A stretch of DNA of 64,000 nucleotides from JAGNLA01 sp964639885 (GTDB lineage Bacteria; Caldisericota; Caldisericia; JAAYUI01). Below, piece by piece: positions 45,396 to 56,700 of the stretch (its first letter is position 1; every line of letters starts with the position of its first letter). Location: positions 58,822 through 122,821 of the forward strand of contig CAZXEH010000004.1 of assembly GCA_964639885.1 (NCBI GenBank), in the 5' to 3' direction. The notes below the pieces were generated by a model. That model worked only from the letters and a program-made list of their open reading frames with translations, made no database searches and was not told where the DNA came from. The position numbers and the translations under genes are program-made.

Positions 45396-45917
45396 ATGGT
45401 TATGTTTGAAAAAGGCAAAAGGGATCCAAGGCTGATAACAATCAGGCGTGGCGGATTGCTTGAGGATAAACATCACAAACTCCTTGCAATCTGGGCTGCA
45501 ACTTGTGCTGAACATGTTTTGCATTACTTTGAAGCTGAAAGGCCTGATGACAGGAGGCCAAGGTTTGCTGTTGAGCAGGCCTGTGCCTGGACTAGAGGCG
45601 AGATAAATATGACATGTGCACGCGAAGCTGCTTATGATGCGCACAGGGCCGCAAGGGAAGCCACCGGTGCTGCAAAAGAAGCAGCCAGAGCTGCAGGCCA
45701 TGCCGTTGCTGTCGCCCACATGGCCGACCATGAACTAGGAGCTTCAGCTTACGCAATAAGATCTGTAAGGGCTGCATCCGAGCCAGATCAGAAAGACAAA
45801 GCTGGACAGTCGGAATGTCTTTGGCAAAGGGAACAGCTTCCTCAAGAAATCCGTGAGCTTGTTCTCGACGACCAGAGATTGCGAAACAAGAAATGCTGGT
45901 CACTTTTCATTTTTTAA
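45396..45917 (+). CDS. Putative immunity protein (Imm5-like)
   Basis: A 173-residue helical protein that I match from memory to the Imm5-like family of putative immunity proteins. Typical traits are DKHHKLLAIWAATCAEHVL, the WTRGE motif, and the Ala/His-rich repeat AREAAYDAHRAAREATGAA followed by GHAVAVAHMADHELGA. Such proteins are thought to neutralise a toxin domain of a polymorphic toxin, but no toxin gene is adjacent. No Shine-Dalgarno is visible; ATG 45402 is an alternative start. It lies directly after a tRNA gene, a common insertion site for acquired DNA. Confidence 0.65.
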   Translation: MVMFEKGKRDPRLITIRRGGLLEDKHHKLLAIWAATCAEHVLHYFEAERPDDRRPRFAVEQACAWTRGEINMTCAREAAYDAHRAAREATGAAKEAARAAGHAVAVAHMADHELGASAYAIRSVRAASEPDQKDKAGQSECLWQREQLPQEIRELVLDDQRLRNKKCWSLFIF

Positions 45918-46041
45918 CTTGTAATCTATTTGGCGGCCAAGTTTAAGAATTCAAATTGTCACTGGTTGAAAAAAGTGTATACTCTTTGGCGAACTCCGGT
46001 TGTTGACGGATGTGAACCTGATTCAAGCACAGAGGAAAAAC

Positions 46042-46584
46042 ATGAAAAGAATTGCTTCAATTCTTGTGATGATAATCGTTCTTGCCGGATGCGGCGATCC
46101 AATCGACACGATAAAAAATGTTGATTATAAAATTTCATATTACAACGGCTGGAAGGCAATAAGCTACGAACAGCCAAAAGACGGAATAGACGTAATCATT
46201 TACCCGGCTGATCCTGAAGTTCGCAAGGAGAACCCGAACGTTTCAGTAAGAATTTCCCATGAGTATCAGGAAAAGCTGAAATGGGGCTATGTCAGGGAAG
46301 CAACCGTGGACTATCCGAAAAATGCCGTTGAAAAGTACAAGGAATATAACTACAAGCTCGTACACAACGAGTATGTAAGAATGAAAAATGCAAGAAACGA
46401 AGAAGTGCTTGTCGTAGAGTTTGAGGGACAGGCGGACGGGATTGACTACACAATCCTTCAAAACATATACGCGCTTGACTACAAAGCCATTTATGTGACC
46501 GGTTTTTACCCGAAAGACGACAAGTATTACGAACTCAAGGTTAAAGAGATCATGGAGACCATGACCCTGGAACCACCAAAATAG
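46042..46584 (+). CDS. Lipoprotein, possible PsbP/DcrB-like fold
   Basis: A 180-residue lipoprotein with signal MKRIASILVMIIVLAGC. The mature part (YKISYYNGWKAISYEQPKDG, then alternating strands and VVEFEGQADGIDYTILQ) resembles the PsbP/DcrB/Mog1 alpha-beta sandwich, where a protein begins with a phrase like GWKxxxY. This is a fold guess only. AGAGGAA precedes ATG 46042. It is the first of three lipoproteins in this stretch; a similar domain may recur at 47757. Confidence 0.65.
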   Translation: MKRIASILVMIIVLAGCGDPIDTIKNVDYKISYYNGWKAISYEQPKDGIDVIIYPADPEVRKENPNVSVRISHEYQEKLKWGYVREATVDYPKNAVEKYKEYNYKLVHNEYVRMKNARNEEVLVVEFEGQADGIDYTILQNIYALDYKAIYVTGFYPKDDKYYELKVKEIMETMTLEPPK

Positions 46585-46680
46585 GCTGAACCGATTGACA
46601 TCCAAAATTCTTAACCATATACTAACAACACGTTTGTTATTTGTCTATTGCTATGCATTTGTCTTGAAAGGAGAACAAAA

Positions 46681-47760
46681 ATGCGCAAATTCATAATTTT
46701 AGCTCTTGTTTTAGGACTTGGCCTCTCGATGGCCGCATGCGGACAGGGTGGATCAACAGCCGACACAACACAGTATCCAGGTGGCGTCGACTACAGCACC
46801 CACACAACCCTCATCAAAGATGAGTCTCCGCTCAAGGTTTCAGACACAACCTTCAAGGCATCGCTTGGCAATATCCTTGAAAACGACCAGCTCAAGGTTG
46901 TGCTCGATGGTAAGGATCTTGCAAAGGGAACAGACTACACGCTTGACGCAGTCAAGGGTCTCTTCACCTTTACAAATCCAGTTGGAGAAGGCGCTGACCT
47001 CAAGGTTACCTTCACAGCCGACAACAACCCGGCAACCGGTCTCCTGGTCACAAACACACCGCCAACCGATGGCAGGAAGTTCATCCAGCCAAAGAACAAG
47101 GAAGACCTTGTTGGCGAAATCATCATCCCGCCAGACCCGGTAGAGTATCTCACATGCTACGACGCAACCAATATCTACAGACCGAAAGATCCAACGAAGC
47201 CGGACATCTGGACAGTTGAGTGGAAGTATGCCGATGGATCACCAGTAGCACTCGACCCAATCGAAGCCGTTGCTGAAGTCTACCCAGGCTGGACAAAGGT
47301 TCCACAGACACGCGAAATGTATGAGAAGGGTATCCTTCACAAGCTCACATTTGACGAAAACCCGGAACTCTCATGGTGGATGTGGTTCGAACTCAAGAAA
47401 GAAATTGATTGGGGCAAACTTGACTACTTTGAAAAAGGCATCGAGGGCAAGCTCACAGCACAGTATCCAGATGCTAAGATCATTGCAAACGGCCAGTTCA
47501 AGCACACACAGTCGGATGCAAAGGGTTCATGGGTTGAATACACCTTCACAAAAGACGGCGCACCATGGAAGGGTCGCATCCTGTTCTACGCACTCAGAGG
47601 CGTGAGACTTGGCGAAACAACCTTTGGCGACGGCCAGGGAATCTATGCCCAGGCTGAAGGCCCGACAGCAGCATTTGATGCAGCATGGAAAACCGGCAAC
47701 ATGCTTTACATGTTCCAGCAGATGCTCATCACAACCCCGGCACCACAGTCAGCCCAGTGA
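46681..47760 (+). CDS. Lipoprotein of unknown function
   Basis: A 359-residue lipoprotein with signal MRKFIILALVLGLGLSMAAC. Near residues 65-115 there is a small beta-rich module (LKVVLDGKDLAKGTDYTLDA to FTADNN). The remainder contains WTVEWKYADGSPVALDPIEA and many aromatics, but no motif I recognise. AAAGGAG precedes the ATG. Codon use is like the giant proteins (CTC, AAG and ACA preferred), hinting at high expression. Its stop overlaps the GTG start of the next gene. Confidence 0.7.
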   Translation: MRKFIILALVLGLGLSMAACGQGGSTADTTQYPGGVDYSTHTTLIKDESPLKVSDTTFKASLGNILENDQLKVVLDGKDLAKGTDYTLDAVKGLFTFTNPVGEGADLKVTFTADNNPATGLLVTNTPPTDGRKFIQPKNKEDLVGEIIIPPDPVEYLTCYDATNIYRPKDPTKPDIWTVEWKYADGSPVALDPIEAVAEVYPGWTKVPQTREMYEKGILHKLTFDENPELSWWMWFELKKEIDWGKLDYFEKGIEGKLTAQYPDAKIIANGQFKHTQSDAKGSWVEYTFTKDGAPWKGRILFYALRGVRLGETTFGDGQGIYAQAEGPTAAFDAAWKTGNMLYMFQQMLITTPAPQSAQ

Positions 47761-48308
47761 GAATTTTATCATCAAGAAAAACCCCGCAGACAATTCTGCG
47801 GGGTTTTGTTATATGTCTGACCCTTCTTGCAACCGTTTCATGCGGAGCCGGAAAACTTGAAACGTGGGGCAAGGATAGGTTTGAAGTTAAGTACGATGCT
47901 TCCGTTTTCACCCCTGTCATGAACTATGAAAATGACCTGTCGCTGAAGTTTGTTGATGGTAACAAGGAAGTTGTGGTTGTATCTGCAATAGTTCCTGCCC
48001 AGATAGACAAGAATGTCACAAGGGATGACTACTTTGAAACGGCCAAAAACGACTTTGAGTCGAAGTTTTCAAAGGTCCTCAACAACGCCACAAACAAATC
48101 TGAACTTCAGGGGATTTCAACATACACGGAAAACGTTACCGCACTTGCTGAAGGTTCAGAAAAAACAGTGTCTGGAATTCTGAAGTTCATGATGATGGAC
48201 GATGCGATAATGGTTGTTTCAGTCATTGACGATGCAGAAACAATGAAGAAGCATACTGTGGCTGTAACACAACTGATTGACAGCGCAATTCTCAAAGGTG
48301 CGAAATGA
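47757..48308 (+). CDS. Lipoprotein whose signal sequence spans a hairpin
   Basis: A 183-residue lipoprotein beginning at GTG 47757, overlapping the previous stop (GTGA). A basic stretch (MRILSSRKTPQTILRG) is followed by FVICLTLLATVSC with the lipobox. The mature part (FEVKYDASVFTPVMNYENDL, VVVSAIVPAQIDKN) may share the PsbP/DcrB-like fold of the lipoprotein at 46042. A perfect terminator-like hairpin lies inside the first 17 codons. No later in-frame ATG, GTG or TTG precedes the hydrophobic core, so this start is needed. It overlaps the next gene by four bases. Confidence 0.7.
   Translation: MRILSSRKTPQTILRGFVICLTLLATVSCGAGKLETWGKDRFEVKYDASVFTPVMNYENDLSLKFVDGNKEVVVVSAIVPAQIDKNVTRDDYFETAKNDFESKFSKVLNNATNKSELQGISTYTENVTALAEGSEKTVSGILKFMMMDDAIMVVSVIDDAETMKKHTVAVTQLIDSAILKGAK
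47778..47807 (+). terminator. Terminator-like hairpin inside the start of a lipoprotein gene
   Basis: AAAACCCCGCAGA pairs perfectly with TCTGCGGGGTTTT (13-bp stem, 4-nt loop CAAT), followed by GTTAT. It would end most transcripts of the 46681 gene, leaving read-through or translation-coupled expression for the next two genes. Confidence 0.7.
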
Positions 48309-48946
48309 GCAGTACTCCAAACTCCTTTTTTGATTGGGCGTACACAAAAAGATGTGAATTGCTTGAGAAGATAAGAGACAACACTTTCAAGGAAGAATCA
48401 GAACTTTTCATCGGTTTTACAAGACACACACCTGTAATGATTACCAATGGGCCTGCAGGACTCAATGGTTCTGTAAAGGGGTTTGGTTTTGTGCCAAAAC
48501 CTGAGTTTATAGATGCGGCAACCCAAAGGCTTGTTGAAATGATAAAAATGGGAAAATCTGCATCCCAGCACGACAGGATAAATGCGCTCATTGATGTGAT
48601 GTATTCTGACAATGCTGTAAAAACAATTGATTTTACAAAGCTCATTTCGCTTGAACTTGCCAGAAAACACACATACGAAAACGTAAAAGATGCTACTGTT
48701 CCCTGCACGCTTGTTTACTATGAGCCACCCATGATTTCCTTTGAAGTTAGAGGAAACGTTCATCTGGAGATCAGCGGGAAGTATGTGACCTTTGCAAATG
48801 TCATGCATGACATCTACCATGCAGAATCAACCGATATAAAATCAATCCCTGCCTATGTTGTCGAGATTGAGAAGATTTTTGATAACTCGGTACGGTCGTT
48901 TGGCAAAGAGATACCAACAAACTTTGATAAAATCGGAATGATGTGA
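48305..48946 (+). CDS. Cytoplasmic protein of unknown function
   Basis: A 213-residue protein without signal peptide or membrane segment. I do not recognise its family. It begins with a helical stretch (FFDWAYTKRCELLEKIRDN), followed by predicted strands (LFIGFTRHTPVMI, VHLEISGKYVTFAN) and a C-terminal helix. It starts in an ATGA overlap with the lipoprotein gene, so the two are coupled and probably work together. A bidirectional terminator separates it from serS. Confidence 0.65.
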   Translation: MSSTPNSFFDWAYTKRCELLEKIRDNTFKEESELFIGFTRHTPVMITNGPAGLNGSVKGFGFVPKPEFIDAATQRLVEMIKMGKSASQHDRINALIDVMYSDNAVKTIDFTKLISLELARKHTYENVKDATVPCTLVYYEPPMISFEVRGNVHLEISGKYVTFANVMHDIYHAESTDIKSIPAYVVEIEKIFDNSVRSFGKEIPTNFDKIGMM

Positions 48947-48961
48947 AAGCCCTCCAAAACA

Positions 48962-48990
48962 AAAAGCCTGCCGTTATGGCAGGCTTTTTT
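48962..48990. terminator. Bidirectional terminator between convergent genes
   Basis: AAAAAGCCTGCC and GGCAGGCTTTTTTT form an 11-12-bp stem around GTTAT with a T run on one side and an A run on the other, serving the 48305 gene and serS. Confidence 0.85.
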
Positions 48991-49006
48991 TCATATATAT
49001 TATTAC

Positions 49007-50284
49007 TTACAGCCTTATGATGTCCTTGCCCATGAATGGCCTCAGTACTTCCGGAACGGTTATTGAGCCATCCTCATTTTGATAGTTTTCCATGACTGCA
49101 GCCATCGTTCTGCCGATTGCAAGGCCCGAACCGTTGAGTGTGTGGACGAGTTCGGCTTTTTTGCCCTGTTTTTCCTTATATCTGATGCCGGCCCTTCTTG
49201 CCTGGAAATCTGTGCAGTTGCTGCAGGAGCTGATTTCTACATATTTGTTGTAGCTGGGCATCCACACTTCGAGATCGTATGATTTTGCAGCTGAAAAGCC
49301 TGACATATCGGTTGTGCAAAGAAGACTCACTCTGTAGGAAAGCCCCAAACCTTCAAGCACATCGCCGGCACAAGAAACCAGATGGTTTAGCTCGGACTCT
49401 GAATCCTCGGGCTTGCAGAGGGTCACCATTTCAACCTTTTCAAACTGGTGAACCCTTATCAGTCCCCTGGTGTCGCGGCCGGCAGCACCGGCCTCTTTCC
49501 TGAAACAGAGGGCATATCCGGTGTATCTGACTGGAAGGTCAGTCTCCTGAAGGATTTCGTCAGCGTGCATGTTTACTAGCGTTATCTCGTTTGTTGAGAT
49601 GAGGTAGGCGTCCTCGCCCTCTATTTTGTACATGTCGCCAGCAAATTTTGGCAGCTGGCCTGATCCAAGGCAGGTTTTTGAAAGCACGATAACGGGTGCA
49701 AAAACCTCTTTGAAGCCGTGTTTTGTCGTGTGGAGATCTATCATATAGGATATGAGCGCTCTCTGGAGCCTGGCAAGATCGCCCTTGAGGACGTTGAAGC
49801 GAGCGCCTGAAAGCTTTGCAGCACGTTCATTGTCCAGAATGTCGAGCGCCGATCCGAGATCCCAATGAGGTTTTGCCTCAAAGGAGAACTTTTTTGGCTC
49901 ACCGAGCGTTTTTACAACTACATTTTCTGCTTCCGAAAAACCAACCGGGACATCGGGAAGCGGCATGTTGGGGATCAGAAGAGCCAATGATTCAAGCTCT
50001 GCCTCAATCGCCTTAAGCTCTGCATCGATTGTGCCCACTTTGTCACCCAATGACGTCGACTTGGCCATGAGTTCCGAGGCATCGCCACCCTTTGACTTGA
50101 TTCCGCCAATCTGCTTGGAAAGATCGTTTCGTTCAGCCTTTATAAGGTCTGACTCCTTGATCAGCTGTTTTCTCTTGCCATTGAGCTCAACCATCTTGTC
50201 AATGTTGGAAGAATCCATGCTTCTATTGCTTAAAGCCTGTTTGAGCTGCTCTGCCTGGGTGTCAATTTTTTTTATGTCTATCAT
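49007..50284 (-). CDS. serS: Seryl-tRNA synthetase
   Basis: A class II synthetase that charges tRNA-Ser; two tRNA-Ser genes lie in the window. The 425 residues comprise the N-terminal tRNA-binding coiled coil (about 25-105), then the catalytic core. Motif 2 is CFRKEAGAAGRDTRGLIRVHQF and motif 3 is LNGSGLAIGRTMAAVMENYQ. EISSCSNCTDFQARR, typical of SerRS, is also present. The start at 50284 follows GGTGG. Confidence 0.96.
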   Translation of the reverse strand: MIDIKKIDTQAEQLKQALSNRSMDSSNIDKMVELNGKRKQLIKESDLIKAERNDLSKQIGGIKSKGGDASELMAKSTSLGDKVGTIDAELKAIEAELESLALLIPNMPLPDVPVGFSEAENVVVKTLGEPKKFSFEAKPHWDLGSALDILDNERAAKLSGARFNVLKGDLARLQRALISYMIDLHTTKHGFKEVFAPVIVLSKTCLGSGQLPKFAGDMYKIEGEDAYLISTNEITLVNMHADEILQETDLPVRYTGYALCFRKEAGAAGRDTRGLIRVHQFEKVEMVTLCKPEDSESELNHLVSCAGDVLEGLGLSYRVSLLCTTDMSGFSAAKSYDLEVWMPSYNKYVEISSCSNCTDFQARRAGIRYKEKQGKKAELVHTLNGSGLAIGRTMAAVMENYQNEDGSITVPEVLRPFMGKDIIRL

Positions 50285-50744
50285 TTTTCACCACCAAATT
50301 TAATTTAGGCCTGCAACAGTCATTTGTCAATGGAGTATACATAAATGTATAGAAAAATAAAACTACGTGTCTTTACCCCCCGCTTTGTGTTATCAAATCT
50401 CATCACCTACCCCTTTTTAGGTTCTTAGACCTTGAGCTGTAAACTTTTCAAATGTATTATTTCACTGTTTTCATCACATACGGTTTGTGGCATGGGAATT
50501 GCACATTATGAAATTGGTACGTTCAGAAGGTTTTCAAGCTGGGCTGTACGATAGCTTTTTATCAACCGCACTTGCAGGATGAGGTAAGCCTGTTGTGTGG
50601 TTTGTTTGATTTCTATTTGTTTGCGATTGCGCTTGCCCCCCTTATGGGCACAAAGAGGCGTGGTTCAGATGAACGATTTTAGTTGTCATCTGATCCATCG
50701 GGTCATTTTGAAGAAGACCCTCTAACCTCGAAAGGAGAAGGTTG
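50285..50744. other. Long intergenic region upstream of giant protein B
   Basis: This 460-bp region contains a perfect inverted repeat TATACAT-AA-ATGTATA (50336-50351) and a sigma-54-like promoter (50488-50503). The leader is about 230 nt with two hairpins: CAGATGA/TCATCTG (50666-50692) and GGGTC/GACCC (50700-50720), the latter ending ten bases before AAAGGAG. I do not recognise a known riboswitch. No gene is present. Confidence 0.6.
50488..50503 (+). promoter_or_regulatory. Sigma-54-like (-24/-12) promoter of giant protein B
   Basis: TGGCATGGGAATTGCA has the -24 GG and -12 GC spaced as in RpoN promoters. It differs by one base from the element upstream of giant protein A (9247-9262), and the identity continues into CACATT downstream. 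Confidence 0.65.
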
Positions 50745-53700
50745 ATGAAGAAAATTGTAACCTTGTTCGTTGTCGCACTCATGATTCTTTCAGTTGGTGT
50801 GGGAACATCCCGCGCACAGACAGTGAAGGATCTTTCAACCGGCCGCAATGCCACCTATGCAGCCACCAGGTTTGCACCTGTCGGCTACAACTTTTCAGGT
50901 CCGGTTCTCTATGCTGACAAGACAAAAAACTTCGAAATCAATGGCGCCTATTCAGGATGGGGCCGCGAGGGTTTCAGAATGCCGGCTTGCACAGACGACC
51001 CGCTCACCGGTGCTGTCAGAAGGCCGACACCAAACTCCCCGCTCTATAATATTCCAGCCACATCAGCCACGGATTCGGAGCCGCGTTTCTGGACAATGCT
51101 CTACCTCACTGTCGATCCAAACGGCGGCGAGTCCCAGGAATACGATCCGATGTACGCTGTTCTCGACAACTACGGCAACCTGTGGTTTGACAAGGACGGA
51201 TACTTCAATGACTGCAGATATTACGCATATGCAGATCCGGCAGACCCGTACTACAGACTGGATGATCTCTCAACCGTCGACGACTGTTCAAGGAACCCGA
51301 AAGGTCTTGTTGACCCTGTAACCTCGAACAACACACAGGGACCATACCCGCTTATGCCGACAACCGAAACTGGCGCAGCCAATCCGGGCTATGTCGATTT
51401 CTTCGTGTCAACTCCTCCGGCATCAGGTGTCAATGGCTCATCAGGCATGGGTTCAACCCCGATGTGGATGATGGCACTCGATACCTTTGAGAAGGAAAGA
51501 GACATTGACGGCAATATCACCACAAAACCAGCCAAGAGAATGTTTAGGATCGGCTGGATCGACATGGTTGACTTCCCGATCTACAACGGCGGAGCAACAC
51601 CGTGGGACTACGGCATCGGCGCATCACAGGCACCGACAATCGTCGGTGGATCGCACAATCAGGAATCATGGGCAACAACTGCATCATACTGGGATGTTGA
51701 AGCCAATTCCTGGGGTCACAGATATGACGACTGGGACTACAACATGCAGCTCTACAGATTCCGTGACGGCATCGGCGCCAACCCTGAAATCGGTGAAGAT
51801 TCACTGTTCTTTGCAGATTCTGGAGATGATTTCTTCCAGTGGGGCGAAGAATGGCACACCGAGAACATAGTAGCAAATGGCGTGTATGATCCTGGCGAAT
51901 GGATTTACCGTGGTGGACGCAACAGAGTTGGTCAGCCACAGGCTGCAGGCGTCAGAAACTTCGTCTGGGGTTATGAGCCACTTGCCGGCCAGCTTGAAGA
52001 TGATGGCTGGGGCGATCAGAGACTCACACCGGTGTCCATCCATGTCAAAAGTGCGACAGGTGACGGCGTAACATATAACTATGCACCGGGCACCTCGCCA
52101 ATCGACCACGGAATCGCACCGGCTACACTTGGTGTTTGGAATCCAGGCGATGATTTTGACATCGGACTCATGGACAGACTTGATAACCAGCTGAGGCCAA
52201 ACCCGACTTCAAATCCAAGACCAGTAGTAAGATTTGTTCTCAGCCCATCAAACTTTGGTGTTCCGGTTCCAGCACTTACACCGACTCAGGGCGACGAACT
52301 TCATACTGACAATATTTCCTCAAGAACAGTCGGCGCACTCGGTCAGGCAATTTATGATCCGTACGAGCACATATATGTAAAGTCTTACAGAGACACAACA
52401 GCTGGTCGTATTCCAAACACTCTCCCAAGAGTTGAATACGGCGATCTCAGATACACAAATGTAAACAGCAACGCACACCCATGGGCAGTCCAGGGATTCC
52501 AGGGAACCGACAGAAACAGACTCGGCGGACTTTGGATCGGTGACATGCTCGTCATGGCAGAAACCCTCACAGCTGTTTGCAACGACAAGGACTTCTACAA
52601 TCTTTCAGTTGAAACCGATATCTGGGAAGGCATGATTCCGTCACAGACAACGGCAGTGCTCAGATCACAGGTAGGCGAAGTGCTCGAGAGGGCACAGCTG
52701 ATCAACAAGAGCACTGTTGTTGGTCCAACTGGCGATTCATTTGCTGTTCCGGCAACAACATTCATGGATGTTTACGTTCGCTCAAGACAGTATCTCGGCG
52801 TCGAGATCTTCTTTGACAACGGCAAAGACAATAACCTTGGCGTACAGCACTTCACGGACAACAGAGGAACTCTTCCGGACACCGAAAGGCTCTACGCAAA
52901 CAACCTTTCAGATGACTACAGACCAGGCAAGACTGGTGAGCAGATCCTCGGTATTCAGGATGCAAATGCAGGTCTCATCAACTTCACATCAAGATTTGAT
53001 GCAGACACAAGAACAGACTATTACATGAGGGGCATGAACGGTAAGGATGCAGGCAGAAGACTCACAAGGCTCGACACTCTTACAAACCCGACTGTCAAAT
53101 ACCTTAACCCCATCAGCAACAACGGTATGTATGGATGCGGCATGGTAGTCTATGCCGACATGAACAACAACAATGAAATCGACCAGGGTGATGTCCGTCT
53201 CACAAAAGGTACCTTCAACAGAAGTGGTACAATCATTACTTACGAAGCAGGCACAACTGTCAATTTCGGAGATGTCGATGTAAACGCATGGGCAGGAGCA
53301 GGAAACGACCTTACAACATTTGTACCAAGGCAGCTTGTAACCGGTGAGTATCAGTTCTGCATGTTCTACGACGATTTCCATCCAGACAAAAACAACCCGG
53401 GTGCAATCCTTCCTCCGAACGGCACATTCGATCCAGGCGAAATTATTTATGACACAAACTGGCTCGTGCTCAGCGGCGGAGCATCTACGAATTCGCTCCC
53501 ATCATATGTACAGCCAGGATTTGTCAGAATGACAGACGGTTGGGTTGGAGACACATACTACGCTTGTGGCTCAATCGTTCCACCGTATGATTTCTGGCTT
53601 TACCCGTCAACAACATATGGCGTAACAACCGGACTTAACTGCGATGCAAGATTCCTTGACTGGGAAGTCATTCCAGGAAACATCAGACTTGATGTCAAGA

Positions 53701-56700
53701 TTGACAAGCCGTTGATGGTCGAACAGACTTCAGACATCGTTGTCACAGTCAACCCGCCACCAAAGAAGGGTTACTGGAAGGATGCCGGTGACCACCAGAC
53801 ATGGATTCCGGACGAACAGGTCTATGTCATCATGAGAGAACCGGGTGGAGTTGCAATAAACAAGTCTGATACAAACATGTGGTTGCAGTACAAGGTGCTC
53901 ACAGCCGATTCACCAACAGCATCATTTACAGTAACACCATACAGGGGATCATGCTCACCGCTTCGCTTCCAGGAAAGTGAAGAACAGACTGAAGCAATGA
54001 AACTCCGTATACAGGCTTTCAAGTCAACATCAGGCGTTTTCCCGAACAAAGTCCTTCGCGGCGAAACAATCATGGCACCACCAGATCAGCACAGAGGTTA
54101 CCAGGATCCTGGCGTTGCGGGAAACAACAGACTCGAAACCCGTCACTTCTATCGCGATCTGTTCTACACGGGCGACTGGCGCTATATTCTTAACAGGGGC
54201 AACCACTGGGGTAAGAAACTCATAGAACAGAAATCTGGACTCAAAGTTCCGGGTTTCTTCATGCAGGACAGCCTTAACGCAGGCCAGGACCTCATCCCAT
54301 GCCCACCAATGCCGGCAATGCTTGCAGAGCAGTACGATTGCTTCGGTGAAGCATCGTTTGAAGTATCCCCGGAAACAATAAATATCGAACCAAACGTTGC
54401 CTGTATCACAACCCTTGACCAAAGATTCCCGAACATGACACTTACACTCAAGAACTGGGACAACCCCAACGATGTAAACGATCCGCACGGCGTAACATTC
54501 TCGGTTCCAGGCACAGACTCAAAACTCGTCGCAACTTACAATGCACATGGCGGCGGAGTTGACTGGCTCGCTGTAGCTGAGCTTGCAAATCCGACCAATG
54601 GCGAGAAGATCATCTTCCAGGCCAACATTGACGGAACATACGAATATTGGTACTGGTATGAACCACCAAACACAGACCCAGACCTCGGACCACAGGTTCT
54701 AAACGCAATCGATCCGAATGATGTTATCATTGGACAGCCCTGGAATGGTTCATTCCCGATTCAGTGCAACGAAACAATCAACAGACCAGGTATCTACGTT
54801 GATAGCAGATCAAACTGGGAAGACGCAGACTGCTCGGCTCAGGTTGCAAAGACCTGCATTAGCATGAACTATCCAGTTGGTATGAAGGAACTCGGAGACA
54901 TCACTGGTGTTTTTGGAAGACCAGAAGCCTCAGATAGATTTGGTGCATTTGATGGTGGTTTCGGTTGGATCGTTTCGTACGGTGTTCCAACCTACGTAAC
55001 ACCTTTTGCTGACCTCTCACAGAACGACCCAGGCGGAACATGCCAGGTTGTCGTTGATCCAAAAGATGGTCAGACCCACATGCAGATCTATGTTTACCTT
55101 CAGAGAGCGATTTTTGACTATAACTCAACAATTACTCACCCACTAACCGGTTCACCTTATTTCAGATACGATGAACCAACAGGACAGCCGGCTTCAAATC
55201 CAAGACCACTCAACCTTGGAACAACAGTTGACGGTATTGACTATGCAGGCGCAGTTGACCTCAAGGTCTACCCGCCAGACCCATACGTAAACTTTGCAGA
55301 ATGGCTCATCGTTGATAAGGGTCTCATGTATTCACAGACCAACTACACAGCCGGTCCAAACTCCAACCCGCCACTTTCACAACTCCCGCCACCGGCACCA
55401 CAGATTCAGAACCCGTACTGGCCAATTCTTCGCACTTCACATGGCGGCTTCCGCTGCTACCCAGGCGGCCAGACACACACAGGTCGTGTACTTGGACAGA
55501 ACTTCAATCAGCTCGGTGGGGCATTCGGCTGGAACGCCTACCCGGCAATCTGGTCAGAAGACACACAGAGAGACATTAAGGCTGAGAGATTCTACAAGCT
55601 CGGTACTGAGTTCTTCCCACTGACCGACTACGGCATCTACTTCATTCTTAAAGACGGTGAAGGCAACCACCTCAGCTTCAATGCAACAGAAATCGACAGA
55701 AAGATAAAGAGAGTCGAAATTGTTGGACCATACGCAAGACCAAAGGTAACAGACTCCACAACAAACTCAGTACTTACAAACTATGCTTACAATGGTCTTA
55801 CAAACGTACCGATCAACTACGACTATTCAGGAAAACTCGTCATTGACGAAACCAACTGGAAGTACTACGAATTCTCACCGGGCATTGACTTCCTCAACAA
55901 ATCAGCACTCGGTGGAGTAAATTATGGCACATGGCAGAACAGACTCATCAAGAGAACACAGAGACTCAACTACTGTTCACTCAACAACGTGTTCGTAATC
56001 GACGAAATCATTCCGTGGAACTACGGAAAGATCTACCTCTATGTCACCCTTTCCGACAACACCTTCAAGATGTATCAGGACTGCTGCACTGCACCACCGG
56101 TTGATGGTATAGATGCAAGAGCACTTGAAATTAAGCAGATCGACACAAGCATTGATTCAGGATATGAACCGGTTGACAAACTCACACTCGGCCAGTCCAA
56201 CAAGCTCTCCTTCATCCTCAAGGAACATGAGTGGGAAGCAAGAGACTGGGGTAAAGACATTCCACAGCTTTGCAACGATGCTGTCATGTACATGTGGCAG
56301 GATAGAGGCGTTTACGATCCACGCGACACAGTCAACACAGGCCTCACAAGAATGAAGCTCGGCGCAGGCGATGGCTGGGTCACAATGGCTCCAACATCCT
56401 CAAGGGCTGAGAACTACGCAACACAGTTCATGCCAGAGTCTGACATGAATAACGATGGCTGGGTCTCATTCAATGACTGGGAAACAGAAATCCTTGGTAA
56501 GTACAACATGGCAGCCAACACATGGAAAACAGGCATCATCGATGGCAGAACTTTCCAGCGCAACAATGGTCGCTATGATTATGAACTCTCAGCAGACAAT
56601 GGCTGTCTCATCGACACAATCGGTATCGACTTTGGTGGCGAAAAGGGAGTCGGCGATCCGCAAGACCATATCATCTCGGACAAGGAAGTCCTTCCTGTCT

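Noticed and set aside
45930..46124. 64-codon plus frame before the 46042 lipoprotein
   Set aside because: Overlaps the well-supported lipoprotein start in another frame; Cys-rich nonsense composition.
50666..50720. Possible riboswitch in the giant B leader
   Set aside because: Two hairpins are present, but no known riboswitch core (for example GEMM, SAM or TPP) is recognisable.
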